Positions 7,618 through 15,670 of a stretch of 64,000 nucleotides of DNA are shown here, one piece after another. The notes under the pieces were generated by a model. The model was not told the DNA's origin and did not search any database. It worked only from the letters and a program-made list of their open reading frames with translations. Within the stretch, counting starts at the first letter, position 1. Every line of letters begins with the position of its first letter. The translations under genes and the position numbers were made by a program. The DNA is from Gemmatirosa kalamazoonensis (GTDB taxonomy: Bacteria > Gemmatimonadota > Gemmatimonadetes > Gemmatimonadales > Gemmatimonadaceae), in NCBI RefSeq assembly GCF_000522985.1, contig NZ_CP007130.1, positions 806,001 through 870,000 on the forward strand, read 5' to 3'.

Positions 7618-9059
7618 CGAGCATCGCCGCCGAGGCGCCGCTGCTGCGCGGCCACTGGCTGTTCGGCAACTCGCGCGACGCGCAGCGCGACCTGCTCGGC
7701 CTGTACGCGAACGCCGCGCGGCTCGGCGACGTGGTGCAGCTGCGCGCGGCGATCTCGGGGATCAAGTGGTACGCGTTCTACAGCCCGACGGCGATCGAGC
7801 GCGTGCTGCACGGCAACGGGCGCAACTACGTGAAGCCGCCGATCATCGTGCGCACGTTCACGCAGCTCACCGGGCTGTCCGTGTTCACGCTGGAGAGCGA
7901 CGCGTGGCTCGCCCGCCGGCGGCTGCTCCAGCCGGCGTTCCACCGCGAGCGGCTCGGTGCGCTGGCCGGGGTCATGGAGTCGGCCACGCGCGACACGATC
8001 GAGCGGTGGGCGGCGATCGCGCGGCGCGGCGACGAGGTGGATCTCGCGGACGAGATGACGCGCGTCACGCTGCGCGTCGCGAGCGAGGCGCTGTTCGGCC
8101 GCGACCTGAGCGCGGACCTCGACGCGACGGGCGACGAGCTGCGCGTCGCGCTCGCGCACGTCGGCTACCGGATGAACCGCCTGCCCGTGCCGCTGTGGAT
8201 CCCATCGCGCCGAAACCGCCGCTTCCTGCGAGCGCGCCGCGCCCTCGACGCGCTCTGCCACGCCGCGATCGCCGAGCGGCGCCGCGCGATCGCGGCGGAC
8301 CGCATCGACGGAGACGGGCGCGGCGCGCTGCTCGACCTGCTGCTCGGCGCGCGCGACGCGGAGACCGGAGCGGCGCTCGACGACGCCGCGATCCGCGACG
8401 AGGTGATGACGGCGCTGCTCGCCGGCCACGAGACGACCGCCGCGGCGATGGCGTGGGCGTGGGCGCTGCTCGCCGAGCACGCCGGCGCCGCCGACCGCGT
8501 GACCGCGGAGGCCGACGCCGCGTTAGGCACGGAGGTGCCGCGCGTGGCCGACCTCGCGCGACTGCCGTACGCGCGGCGTGTGGTGGACGAGACGCTGCGC
8601 CTCTATCCGCCGGCGTGGGCGCAGCCGCGCCAGGCCGTCTCGGACGACGTCGTGGACGGTGTGCGGGTGCCCGCGGGCGCCGTGATCGCGCTCGCCTACT
8701 GGGTGACCCACCGTCGCCGCGACGTGTGGGGCGACGACGCCGACGCGTTCGACCCCGACCGGTTCTTGCCGGAGCGGTCCGCCGGCCGCTCGCGCTGGGC
8801 CTACGCGCCGTTCGGCGGAGGGCAGCGGCAGTGCATCGGGCAGCAGTTCGCGCTCATGGAGTCGCACCTGCTGATCGCGGCGCTCGGCCGGCGGTTCCGC
8901 GTGACGCTCGTGCGTGCCGAGCGGCCCGAGCCCGATGCGACGTTCACCCTGCGCCCGCGCGGCGGCGTGCGCGCGACGCTGCGCGATCTCGCGGTGGAGC
9001 CGCCGGGCGCGGTCAGCTCGGCGGGAGCGGCACCACGTCGGGCGCCAGCGAGCCGTTAG
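7614..9059 (+). CDS. Cytochrome P450
   Basis: 481 residues starting at ATG 7614, which overlaps the lipase stop (ATGA). All P450 landmarks are present: I-helix oxygen-activation motif A-G-H-E-T-T at 270-275, ExxR as E326-T-L-R329, and the heme loop F-G-G-G-Q-R-Q-C-I-G with the axial ligand C407. No membrane anchor, so it is a soluble bacterial class I type needing a separate ferredoxin and reductase, neither seen here. Coupling to a lipase suggests a fatty acid or lipid substrate (inference). Its stop TAG lies inside a GTTAGGC motif, and its 3' end overlaps the convergent endonuclease III-like gene by 47 bp. Confidence 0.95.
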   Translation: MTSIAAEAPLLRGHWLFGNSRDAQRDLLGLYANAARLGDVVQLRAAISGIKWYAFYSPTAIERVLHGNGRNYVKPPIIVRTFTQLTGLSVFTLESDAWLARRRLLQPAFHRERLGALAGVMESATRDTIERWAAIARRGDEVDLADEMTRVTLRVASEALFGRDLSADLDATGDELRVALAHVGYRMNRLPVPLWIPSRRNRRFLRARRALDALCHAAIAERRRAIAADRIDGDGRGALLDLLLGARDAETGAALDDAAIRDEVMTALLAGHETTAAAMAWAWALLAEHAGAADRVTAEADAALGTEVPRVADLARLPYARRVVDETLRLYPPAWAQPRQAVSDDVVDGVRVPAGAVIALAYWVTHRRRDVWGDDADAFDPDRFLPERSAGRSRWAYAPFGGGQRQCIGQQFALMESHLLIAALGRRFRVTLVRAERPEPDATFTLRPRGGVRATLRDLAVEPPGAVSSAGAAPRRAPASR

Positions 9060-9756
9060 GCAGCAGCGGCATCGTCGCCGCGTGGTCGCACGACGTGCGC
9101 AGCGGGCACGCGTCGCACCTCGGCGCGGAGCGGCGGCAGGTGCGCCGGCCGTGCGTGCCGAGCAGCAGCGACAGCTCGCGCAGCAGCGGCATCGGATGCG
9201 GGCCGCTCGCGTCGACCGCCGCGCGCACCGCGCGGTAGGTGGCGTCGTACGACCGCTGCTCGCGCGCGGCGCCGAGGCGCTGCAGCACGCGAAGGCCCGC
9301 GGAGTCGAGTGCGAGTACCGGGAGCAGCCCCATGAACAGTAGGATGCGCTCGGCGCCGGGCTGCCCAATGCTCGGGAATCCCGTGAGCACGGCGAGGGCG
9401 GCGCTCGGCGACCGGGCGAACGCCGTGCGCACGGCCGTGTCGAGGTCGCCGGCGTGCTCGACGACCGCGCGCTGCGCAGCCAGGTGCAGCTTGCCGGCGA
9501 ATCGGGCGGCGAGGATGCCGCGCGCGGTGATCGCGTGGAGCGCCTCGAGCGGGGTGGCGACGATCGCCTCCGGCGTGAGCCCCACGCGGTCGCGCAGCTC
9601 GCCGAACGCGATGGCGCGCGTCTCCTCGTCGGCCAGGTAGGCGACGTTCTCCCACAGCACCCACTCGAACGCGGATCGCGGGGCCGGCGCCGTAGGGCGG
9701 CCGTACATGGCGCGGAGCGTGGCGGCGAGCGGTGGTAGATCGATGCGCGCGCCCAT
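9013..9756 (-). CDS. Endonuclease III-like HhH-GPD protein with [4Fe-4S] cluster
   Basis: 247 residues, ATG 9756. The C-terminal iron-sulfur loop is intact: C207-x6-C214-x2-C217-x5-C223, exactly the endonuclease III/MutY spacing. The helix-hairpin-helix reads F-P-S-I-G-Q-P-G-A-E, and the catalytic aspartate region reads A-L-D-S-A-G-L-R-V-L. The lysine of endonuclease III (L-P-G-V-G-R-K-T-A-N) is replaced by proline, so a bifunctional glycosylase/lyase is unlikely. It may be a monofunctional glycosylase acting on an unusual lesion, or a structural DNA-binding paralogue. The N-terminus is longer than canonical Nth. Divergent from the glutathione peroxidase gene with only 12 bp between start codons. 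Confidence 0.85.
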   Translation of the reverse strand: MGARIDLPPLAATLRAMYGRPTAPAPRSAFEWVLWENVAYLADEETRAIAFGELRDRVGLTPEAIVATPLEALHAITARGILAARFAGKLHLAAQRAVVEHAGDLDTAVRTAFARSPSAALAVLTGFPSIGQPGAERILLFMGLLPVLALDSAGLRVLQRLGAAREQRSYDATYRAVRAAVDASGPHPMPLLRELSLLLGTHGRRTCRRSAPRCDACPLRTSCDHAATMPLLPNGSLAPDVVPLPPS

Positions 9757-9768
9757 TAGGATCCTCTC
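9757..9768. promoter_or_regulatory. 12-bp divergent spacer with a palindromic Shine-Dalgarno usable in both directions
   Basis: The only DNA between the two divergent ATG codons is TAGGATCCTCTC, which contains the palindrome AGGATCCT. Read in either direction it offers an AGGA-type ribosome-binding site 5-8 nt before the start. Each promoter must therefore lie inside the coding region of the other gene. Confidence 0.6.
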
Positions 9769-10254
9769 ATGCCGCTACCGAACCTCGAGCTCACGACCAT
9801 CACCGGCGACATCATACCGCTCGCCGACTACCGCGGCCAGGTGCTGCTGGTGGTGAACGTCGCCAGCAAGTGCGGATTCACGCCGCAGTACGAGGGGCTG
9901 GAGGCGCTGCACCGGCGCTTCCACATGCGCGGCTTCACCGTGCTCGGCTTCCCGTGCGACCAGTTCGGCCACCAGGAGCCCGGCGACGCGGACGAGATCC
10001 AGCGCTTCTGCAGTCTCACCTACGACGTCACGTTCCCGCTGTTCGCGAAGACGGACGTGAACGGGCCTAACGCGCATCCGCTATGGCGCGAGCTGAAGCG
10101 GGCGAAGCGCGGACTGCTCGGCAGCCGCGCGATCAAGTGGAACTTCACGAAGTTCCTCGTCGACCGGGACGGCACGGTGCGCGCGCGGTTCGCGCCGAAT
10201 ACGACGCCCGCGGAGCTGGAGCCGGAGGTCGAGGCGCTGCTCGCAGGGCGGTAG
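9769..10254 (+). CDS. Glutathione peroxidase family thiol peroxidase (Cys type)
   Basis: 161 residues, ATG 9769. Family motifs are unmistakable: N-V-A-S-K-C-G-F-T-P-Q-Y with peroxidatic C35 (cysteine, not selenocysteine), G-F-P-C-D-Q-F-G-H-Q-E-P-G with C63, and K-W-N-F-T-K-F-L-V-D-R-D-G carrying the Trp-Asn of the catalytic tetrad. Reduces hydrogen peroxide and lipid hydroperoxides, in bacteria usually with thioredoxin as donor. No signal peptide, so cytoplasmic. It shares a 12-bp divergent start region with a base-excision-repair-like gene, consistent with a joint oxidative-damage response (inference). Confidence 0.95.
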   Translation: MPLPNLELTTITGDIIPLADYRGQVLLVVNVASKCGFTPQYEGLEALHRRFHMRGFTVLGFPCDQFGHQEPGDADEIQRFCSLTYDVTFPLFAKTDVNGPNAHPLWRELKRAKRGLLGSRAIKWNFTKFLVDRDGTVRARFAPNTTPAELEPEVEALLAGR

Positions 10255-10266
10255 GGCCAGCAGGGG

Positions 10267-10329
10267 GACGCATCATTTCCATTCAGCGCGCTAAGTGACG
10301 CATGGTGACACAATGGGAATGATGCGTCT
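10267..10329. repeat. Inverted-repeat element (H4), GACGCATCATTTCC type
   Basis: GACGCATCATTTCCATT (10267-10283) pairs with AATGGGAATGATGCGTC (10313-10329), with one mismatch. It begins 12 bp after the peroxidase stop. The arm tip GACGCATCAT recurs in the element at 46453-46538, so the two belong to one sub-family. Confidence 0.75.
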
Positions 10330-10332
10330 CCG

Positions 10333-10390
10333 TTCGTGGCGTTCGTGAAGGCGGAGCGGCTCGACGGCAACGTGGGCTACCTGAATAGCC
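10333..10390 (+). pseudogene. Short remnant resembling an S41 peptidase N-terminal segment
   Basis: The frame reads F-V-A-F-V-K-A-E-R-L-D-G-N-V-G-Y-L-N-S-R-H. The core E-R-L-x-G-N-V-G-Y-L resembles the conserved opening strand of IRBP/tail-specific (S41) proteases. There is no start, and the frame runs on into antisense of the M28 gene. It abuts the 3' arm of the H4 element exactly, so it looks like gene debris left beside a repeat. A chance match is possible at this length. Confidence 0.3.
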
Positions 10391-10400
10391 GGCATCCGCG

Positions 10401-12122
10401 TCATTGCTGGCATGTGCCGTTCGGATCCGGCTTCGGCTTGTCGACGACGGGGCGGTGGTCGAGGTTGGCGAGCGTCTCCACGAAGTCGCGCACGTAGTTG
10501 CCGATGCGCGCCATGCGCGCGTACGCGATGTACTGCGGCTCGTCGCTCACCATGTGGTAGTCGCGATACCACGCGGCGGCGCTGAAGAACGCGATGGGGA
10601 TGCCGTGGCGCGCGTACATGTAGTGGTCGCTGCGGCAGTACGCGTTCGTCGGGTCGCCGTCCCTGTCGAACTCGTAGTCGAACGTGAAGCCGTGCCGCGC
10701 GTTCACGCGCTCGGCCAGGTCGCCGAGCTCCGTCGAGAGGCGACGCGAGCCGATGACGACGAGCGCGTTGGGCCCGCCCGGCGGCGCGTCTTCCGGGTCG
10801 CCGCGCCCCATCTGGTCCATGTTCACCTGCGCGATGATCGAGTCGCGCGGCACCGTGGGATGGTCGCCGAAGTACTGCGCGCCGTAGAGACCCTTCTCCT
10901 CGGCGGTGTGCCACACGAACAGGATCGACCACCGCGGCCGCGCCGGCGCGCGGGCGAGCGACTCGGCGATCTCCAGCGCGAGCACGGTGCCGCTGCCGTC
11001 GTCGTCGGCGCCGTTGCTCACGGAGTCGGCGCGCGGCGGGTGCAGGCGGCGCAGGCTGTCGAGGATGGTGCGCACGCGGGCCATCTGCTCGGGCGTCGCG
11101 GCCCGCGGCGGATCGTCGGCGCCGCGCGGGCGGACGACGGCGTTGAACGCGCGGATGGAGTCGTGGTCGAGCGGCCGCGGCGTGAGCCCCACGTGGTCGT
11201 GGTGCGCGCCGACGGCGACGTACGTGTTCGCGAGCTTCGGGTCGCGCCCCGGCATCACGGCGACGACGTTACGCGCCGGCGTCTCCGTCGGCCGGTCGAC
11301 GAAGCCCACGCGGCCGCTCACCGATCGTCCCCCGGCGCCGACGGCGAGCGATGCGAGCGGCGCGCCTAACAGCCGCTCCGCCGCCGCGGTGGACAGCGCG
11401 AGCGCGGTGAGCGTCACCGGCCACGGGCGTGCGCGGTCGTCGTACACGTCGCGCGCGACGCGCAGGAACGCCGGCGCGCCGTTAGGCATCGCCCCGTCGT
11501 AGACGGCCACGGCGACGCCGGCCGCGGCGCCGGCGTAGCGCGCGAGATTGTCGCGCTGCCAGAACGCCGCGAGCGGCTGGCCCGCGGCGTTCGCCGGCGC
11601 GGCGAAGATCACGAGCTTGCCGCGCGCCGCGTCGACCGGAAGCGTCTCGGCGCCGATGCGGCCGCCGTACACCGTGGCCACGTCGCGCCCATCGAACGTG
11701 CCGCCGAACGGCTGCCCGCCGAGGAACGGCTGCGAGCCGAGTCGCGGCATCGGGTAGAGGTCGCGGCCGACGCGCAGCGTGTCGGCCCCCGCGACGAGCA
11801 TCCCGGTGGAATCGGGCCCGCGCACGAGCAGCGGGATGGTCTGGAAGTACGTCCCGTTCTCCCCCGCCGGACGCAGGCCGAGCCGCGCCGCCTCGCGCGC
11901 GAGGTACTCCTCGACCTTCGTGTCGCCGCGCCGCCCCGCCTCGCGGCCGAGCATCGAGTCGTCGGACACGATGTAGAGCCGCGTCATGAGATCCGCCGTG
12001 TCGATCGCGGCGGTGGTGGGGCGCGGCGCGTGTGTGCGCGGGCGCTCGGTCGGTTGGGCGCGGAGCGGAACGGCGAGCAGCGCGGAGAGCGCGAGCGCCG
12101 GGCAGAGTCGGTGGAATCGCAT
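10401..12122 (-). CDS. Secreted M28 family zinc metallopeptidase (aminopeptidase-like)
   Basis: 573 residues from ATG 12122, with a signal peptide (L-A-L-S-A-L-L-A-V-P-L-R-A-Q). A protease-associated-like insert comes first, then the M28 di-zinc core: A-H-H-D-H-V-G, N-G-A-D-D-D-G-S-G (bridging Asp), H-T-A-E-E-K-G (catalytic Glu pair), N-M-D-Q-M-G, and R-S-D-H-Y-M-Y-A-R-H-G (last His). All five ligand positions are present, so an active periplasmic or extracellular exopeptidase is expected. It is divergent from the TPR protein gene, with a 135-bp shared upstream region that must hold both promoters. Confidence 0.93.
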   Translation of the reverse strand: MRFHRLCPALALSALLAVPLRAQPTERPRTHAPRPTTAAIDTADLMTRLYIVSDDSMLGREAGRRGDTKVEEYLAREAARLGLRPAGENGTYFQTIPLLVRGPDSTGMLVAGADTLRVGRDLYPMPRLGSQPFLGGQPFGGTFDGRDVATVYGGRIGAETLPVDAARGKLVIFAAPANAAGQPLAAFWQRDNLARYAGAAAGVAVAVYDGAMPNGAPAFLRVARDVYDDRARPWPVTLTALALSTAAAERLLGAPLASLAVGAGGRSVSGRVGFVDRPTETPARNVVAVMPGRDPKLANTYVAVGAHHDHVGLTPRPLDHDSIRAFNAVVRPRGADDPPRAATPEQMARVRTILDSLRRLHPPRADSVSNGADDDGSGTVLALEIAESLARAPARPRWSILFVWHTAEEKGLYGAQYFGDHPTVPRDSIIAQVNMDQMGRGDPEDAPPGGPNALVVIGSRRLSTELGDLAERVNARHGFTFDYEFDRDGDPTNAYCRSDHYMYARHGIPIAFFSAAAWYRDYHMVSDEPQYIAYARMARIGNYVRDFVETLANLDHRPVVDKPKPDPNGTCQQ

Positions 12123-12257
12123 GCGACGGAACGTAGATGGGGCGCACGACGCGACAACCACGTCTCGTCCCTTTCCCGCACGACTCGCACGCCGCCGCGT
12201 TGTCGTCGCCCCGCGCAAGCGAGAGCGTGCGGCAACCCTGACCCCGGAGACGCGCCG

Positions 12258-13082
12258 ATGCCGTTGCCACGCGCCACTCTCGCGCTCGCGCAGCTCGTGC
12301 TGCTCGCCGTGCCGCACGCCGCCCGCGCGCAGTCCGCGGCCACGCCGCCGATCTACACCATGATCCGACTCGCCGACTCGCTCTATCGCGCGAAGCGGTG
12401 GGATGCGGCCGCCGACGCGTACGTGCGCGCGGCGACGACCGGACGGAGCCCGCTCGCCGTGTACAACGCGGGCGCCGTGCTCGCGCGTCTGGGACGCGCC
12501 GACACGGCGCTCGTGTGGCTGCGCCGCGCCGCGGCGCTCGGCGTGTTCTCCCCCGACGCGTTCGCGGGCGACTCCGATCTCGTCGCGCTGCGCGGTGACG
12601 CGCGGTTCGCCGCGGTGCTCGACAGCGCGCGCGCGAGCTGGGAGCCGTGCGCGCGCGACGAGAACGCGCGGCGCTTCGACTTCTGGATCGGCGAGTGGAG
12701 CGTGCGCAACGCGCAGGGGCGGCCGGTGGGTCAGAGCTCCATCCAGCGCGTGAGCGGCGGCTGCGCGATCCTCGAGAACTGGACCGGCGGCACGGGCGTC
12801 GTGGGGAAGAGCCTCAACTTCTACAACCACGACACGAAGCAGTGGCAGCAGTACTGGGTGGGGCAGCAGGGCGACCAGGTGCTGTTCACGACGAGCGACT
12901 GGCACGGCCCCACGCTGACGTTCCACGCGACGACGACGGATCCGAGCGGCACGCGAGCGCTGAAGCGCTTGAGCTTCACGCCGGTCGCGCGCGACACGGT
13001 GCGGCAGTTCAGCGAGACATCGTCCGACGGCGGGCGCACGTGGTCCACGGAGTACGACTTCTACTACGCGCGGCGGCCGTGA
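12258..13082 (+). CDS. Secreted protein with TPR-like N-terminus and a W-I-G-E-W beta domain
   Basis: 274 residues from ATG 12258 with a signal peptide ending A-A-R-A-Q. Residues ~35-125 are helical TPR-like repeats (A-D-A-Y-V-R-A-A, L-V-W-L-R-R-A-A-A-L-G). The second half starts F-D-F-W-I-G-E-W-S-V-R and continues G-G-C-A-I-L-E-N-W-T-G-G, a beta-rich domain seen in uncharacterised secreted proteins of Acidobacteriota and Gemmatimonadota, often annotated DUF1579-like. No enzyme motif recognised. It reads divergently from the M28 peptidase. Confidence 0.7.
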   Translation: MPLPRATLALAQLVLLAVPHAARAQSAATPPIYTMIRLADSLYRAKRWDAAADAYVRAATTGRSPLAVYNAGAVLARLGRADTALVWLRRAAALGVFSPDAFAGDSDLVALRGDARFAAVLDSARASWEPCARDENARRFDFWIGEWSVRNAQGRPVGQSSIQRVSGGCAILENWTGGTGVVGKSLNFYNHDTKQWQQYWVGQQGDQVLFTTSDWHGPTLTFHATTTDPSGTRALKRLSFTPVARDTVRQFSETSSDGGRTWSTEYDFYYARRP

Positions 13083-13113
13083 CGCGCCCTTCCGGCGTGG
13101 TGCACGACGCGCG

Positions 13114-14229
13114 ATGTTGGCGCGCATGAAGATCTCCCCGCGGCTCCGCGCGACGCTCGTCGTGCTGGCGGTGGCGACCGCGCTCGGCCTGTTCGAGTCG
13201 CTGAAAGGAGTCGTGGCGTTCCGGCTGCGCGGCCAGCACACGACGTGGCTCGAGCAGATCGAGAGCAACATGCCGTGGTGGTACGGGTGGGCGCTGCTCA
13301 CGCCGCTCGTGCTCCTCGTGCCGCGGCGCTTCCCGCTCGACGCGGTGGGCCGGCGGCGGCGCAACGCGGCGGCGCACGCGGCGGCGGCGGTGGTGCTCGC
13401 CAGCCTGCACCTGTGGATCGTCGGTGTGGGATGGTACAACCTGACGCCGGAGCTCGACGCGGTGCGCGCGCGCTACGGCATCCACACGTTCTGGCAGTTC
13501 CTCGGCAGCTGGCACCAGAGCTTCCTCGTCGCGAACACCATCACGTGCGCGACGATCATGGGCGCGTACTACGCGGTGAGCTACTACCGGCGCTTCCGCG
13601 AGACGGAGCTGCAGGCGGCGCGGCTGGAGCACCGCATGAGCGAGGCGCGACTCCACGCGCTGCGCATGGAGCTCAACCCGCACTTCCTGTTCAACACGCT
13701 GAACGCGATCGCGGGCCTGGTGCGGCGCGGCGAGCGCGATGCCGCGGTGACGGTGCTGGCGCGCCTCGGCGATCTGCTGCGCGCGACGCTCGACCGCGGG
13801 CTCGGGCCGGAGACGCCGCTTGCGCAGGAGCTGGCGATGCTGGAGACGTACCTCGACATCGAGCGCGCGCGGTTCGGCGACCGGCTCACGGTGCGGGTGC
13901 ACGTCCCCTCGGAGCTCGGCGACGCGCTCGTGCCGTCGCTGCTGCTGCAGCCGGTGGTGGAGAACGCCGTGCGCCATGGCGTCGCGCAGCGCGCGGGGCC
14001 GGGCGCGGTGGACGTGCGTGCGTGGGCGGACGACGGCCGGCTCACCGTCGAGGTGCGCGACACCGGCCCCGGCATCCCGCCTAACGGATCGCTCCGCGAG
14101 GGCGTCGGCCTGTCGAACACGCGCGCCCGGCTCGCCCAGCTCCATGGCACCGCCGCCGGCCTCGCGCTCGCGAACGGCCCCGAGGGGGGAGCGGTGGCGC
14201 GGCTGTGGATGCCGTTGCGGCAAGAATGA
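13114..14229 (+). CDS. LytS-type sensor histidine kinase (HisKA_7TM-less, His_kinase domain)
   Basis: 371 residues; ATG 13114 taken, ATG 13126 possible. Four membrane helices fill residues ~13-155. The His_kinase domain then begins with A-L-R-M-E-L-N-P-H-F-L-F-N-T-L-N, phospho-acceptor H190. The N-box V-E-N-A-V-R-H-G and G-boxes D-T-G-P-G-I and E-G-V-G-L-S-N-T-R are intact, so kinase activity is expected. This LytS/AgrC-like class pairs with LytTR regulators. Its likely partner at 14341-15114 is on the opposite strand and convergent, separated only by a nested hairpin, not in the usual operon order. Confidence 0.92.
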   Translation: MLARMKISPRLRATLVVLAVATALGLFESLKGVVAFRLRGQHTTWLEQIESNMPWWYGWALLTPLVLLVPRRFPLDAVGRRRRNAAAHAAAAVVLASLHLWIVGVGWYNLTPELDAVRARYGIHTFWQFLGSWHQSFLVANTITCATIMGAYYAVSYYRRFRETELQAARLEHRMSEARLHALRMELNPHFLFNTLNAIAGLVRRGERDAAVTVLARLGDLLRATLDRGLGPETPLAQELAMLETYLDIERARFGDRLTVRVHVPSELGDALVPSLLLQPVVENAVRHGVAQRAGPGAVDVRAWADDGRLTVEVRDTGPGIPPNGSLREGVGLSNTRARLAQLHGTAAGLALANGPEGGAVARLWMPLRQE

Positions 14230-14342
14230 ACCGCAGAGGTTCGGGACTCGGGACTGGGGACTCGGGACTCGGGAACTGCTCCCCCACGAGTCCCGAGTCC
14301 CGAGTCCCGAGTCCCGAGTCCCGACCCTCTGCGGTTCAATTC
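14229..14342. repeat. Composite hairpin (H5): family-A ends enclosing 7-bp GGACTCG units
   Basis: Outer arms AACCGCAGAGG / CCTCTGCGGTTCAATTC are the tips of the family-A element seen at 17160 and 24992. Inside lie tandem GGACTCG units, a short loop, then complementary CGAGTCC units. The element begins at the kinase stop and ends at the stop of the convergent regulator gene. The inner unit is also the arm of the element at 35090-35262. Confidence 0.85.
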
Positions 14343-15114
14343 ACTGCAGGGGCCTCAACACCGCCGCGGCGAACGACCGGCTCACGCGCAGCTGCTTGCC
14401 GTCCTGCAGGATGGCGACGTAGTCGCCGCCGAACCACGGCTGCAGCTCGCGCACGCGGTCGAGGTTGACGATCGTCGACTTGTGCACGCGCGCGAAGACG
14501 CGCGGGTCGAGCTGCTCGGCGAGCGTGCGGAGGCTCACGCGCAGGCGGTGCGCGGCGCCGCGCGTGTGGAGCACGACGTAGTTGCCGTCGGCCTCGATCC
14601 AGTCCACGTCGACCGCGCGCACGAGCGACGCGCGGTCGCCACGGCGCACGACGAAGCGCGTGAGGTACGGCTCGCTCCCCGACGCGCGCCGCGCCATCTG
14701 CTCGACGAGCGCGGCGAGCCGCTGCTCGAGCGCACCGTCGCCGCGCCGCGCGCGGCCGACCGCGTCGCGCAGGCGCGCGTCGTCGAACGGCTTCAGGAGG
14801 TAGTCGAGCGCGTGCACCTCGAACGCGCGCAGCGCGTGCGCGTCGTACGCCGTGACGAACACGACGCCGGGCATGCGCGCGACGCCGACGCGGTCGATGA
14901 CGTCGAAGCCGTCGAGCCCCGGCATCTGCACGTCGAGGAACACGAGGTCCGGCCGCAGCGCCTCGATCGCTTCGACCGCCGAGTCGCCGTCGCCGCACTC
15001 GCCGACGACCGTGAGGTCCGGCTCCCGCGCGAGCGCGAGGCGCACGTTGTCGCGCGCGAGCGGCTCGTCGTCGACGATGAGGACGCGCAGCGCCGAGTCC
15101 TCGGCGGCTCTCAT
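14341..15114 (-). CDS. LytTR-family response regulator
   Basis: 257 residues from ATG 15114, whose ATG overlaps the stop of the DUF1330 gene (ATGA). The receiver domain has the acidic pair V-D-D-E-P, the phospho-acceptor in L-V-F-L-D-V-Q-M-P-G and the lysine in Y-L-L-K-P-F-D. The C-terminal LytTR DNA-binding domain starts near residue 150 (R-F-V-V-R-R-G-D, W-I-E-A-D-G-N-Y-V, F-A-R-V-H-K-S-T-I-V-N). It probably acts with the convergent kinase at 13114-14229. Target promoters cannot be named. Confidence 0.93.
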   Translation of the reverse strand: MRAAEDSALRVLIVDDEPLARDNVRLALAREPDLTVVGECGDGDSAVEAIEALRPDLVFLDVQMPGLDGFDVIDRVGVARMPGVVFVTAYDAHALRAFEVHALDYLLKPFDDARLRDAVGRARRGDGALEQRLAALVEQMARRASGSEPYLTRFVVRRGDRASLVRAVDVDWIEADGNYVVLHTRGAAHRLRVSLRTLAEQLDPRVFARVHKSTIVNLDRVRELQPWFGGDYVAILQDGKQLRVSRSFAAAVLRPLQ

Positions 15115-15407
15115 GGCGACGCGATCCCCTCGACGACGAGCATCTCCGTGTCGGCGCTCGCCTGCCGCAGGCGCTTGGCCTCCGCGTACTCGGGCGAGTC
15201 CCACCACGCGCGCGCCTGCGCGGCGGTCGGGAACTCCAGCATCACGAACCGCGACGGCGCCCACGTGCCCTCGAGCGTCGTCGTCGCGCCGCCGCGCACG
15301 ATGTACCGGCCGCCGTACACCGGAATGGAGCGCTCGGCGAGCCGTCGGTAGCGCTCGTAGGTCTCGGGGTCGCGGACGCGGATCTGGACGACGACGTAGG
15401 CGGGCAT
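15111..15407 (-). CDS. DUF1330 family protein
   Basis: 98 residues, ATG 15407. The dimeric alpha-beta barrel family pattern is visible: M-P-A-Y-V-V-V-Q-I-R-V-R-D-P-E-T-Y-E-R-Y, then G-G-R-Y-I-V-R-G-G, L-E-G-T-W-A-P-S-R-F-V-M-L-E-F-P and the A-R-A-W-W-D-S-P-E-Y helix. Function unknown; the fold resembles small cofactor-free oxygenases. Unusually, it is translationally coupled to a response regulator through a 4-nt stop/start overlap. Confidence 0.9.
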   Translation of the reverse strand: MPAYVVVQIRVRDPETYERYRRLAERSIPVYGGRYIVRGGATTTLEGTWAPSRFVMLEFPTAAQARAWWDSPEYAEAKRLRQASADTEMLVVEGIASP

Positions 15408-15533
15408 GGCCTCAAGGTCGCCGTCGTGCCGCCCGGGTTACAAGGCCGCCGTGGCGACCGACGGTCAGACGGGTCCAGCCGTGGCGGCGGGGGATGAGGC
15501 GTGACCGCCACGGTGCCTGCCGACAGAATGTGC

Positions 15534-15562
15534 TTGACGAATTCCCCCCCATCCGGAATGAT
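15534..15562 (+). promoter_or_regulatory. Candidate sigma-70 type promoter
   Basis: TTGACG (15534-15539), a 17-bp spacer, then AATGAT (15557-15562), about 108 bp before the GTG start at 15671. The upstream gap 15408-15670 holds nothing else recognisable. Inferred from consensus only. Confidence 0.4.
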
Positions 15563-15670
15563 CTGATCGCCCCCGACGCTTCGGTCCCGAACTACCGGGC
15601 GTCGGTCGCGCGTTCGTGGGCCGGTGAGGGCCGGCCCACTCGTGCACCCTCGCCATTGAGGTACCGCCCC

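Noticed and set aside
10401-13439. Very long minus-strand open frame extending beyond the M28 gene
   Set aside because: Only the part from ATG 12122 has a signal peptide and conserved core; the upstream part is antisense to two real plus-strand genes and is Arg/Ala shadow composition.
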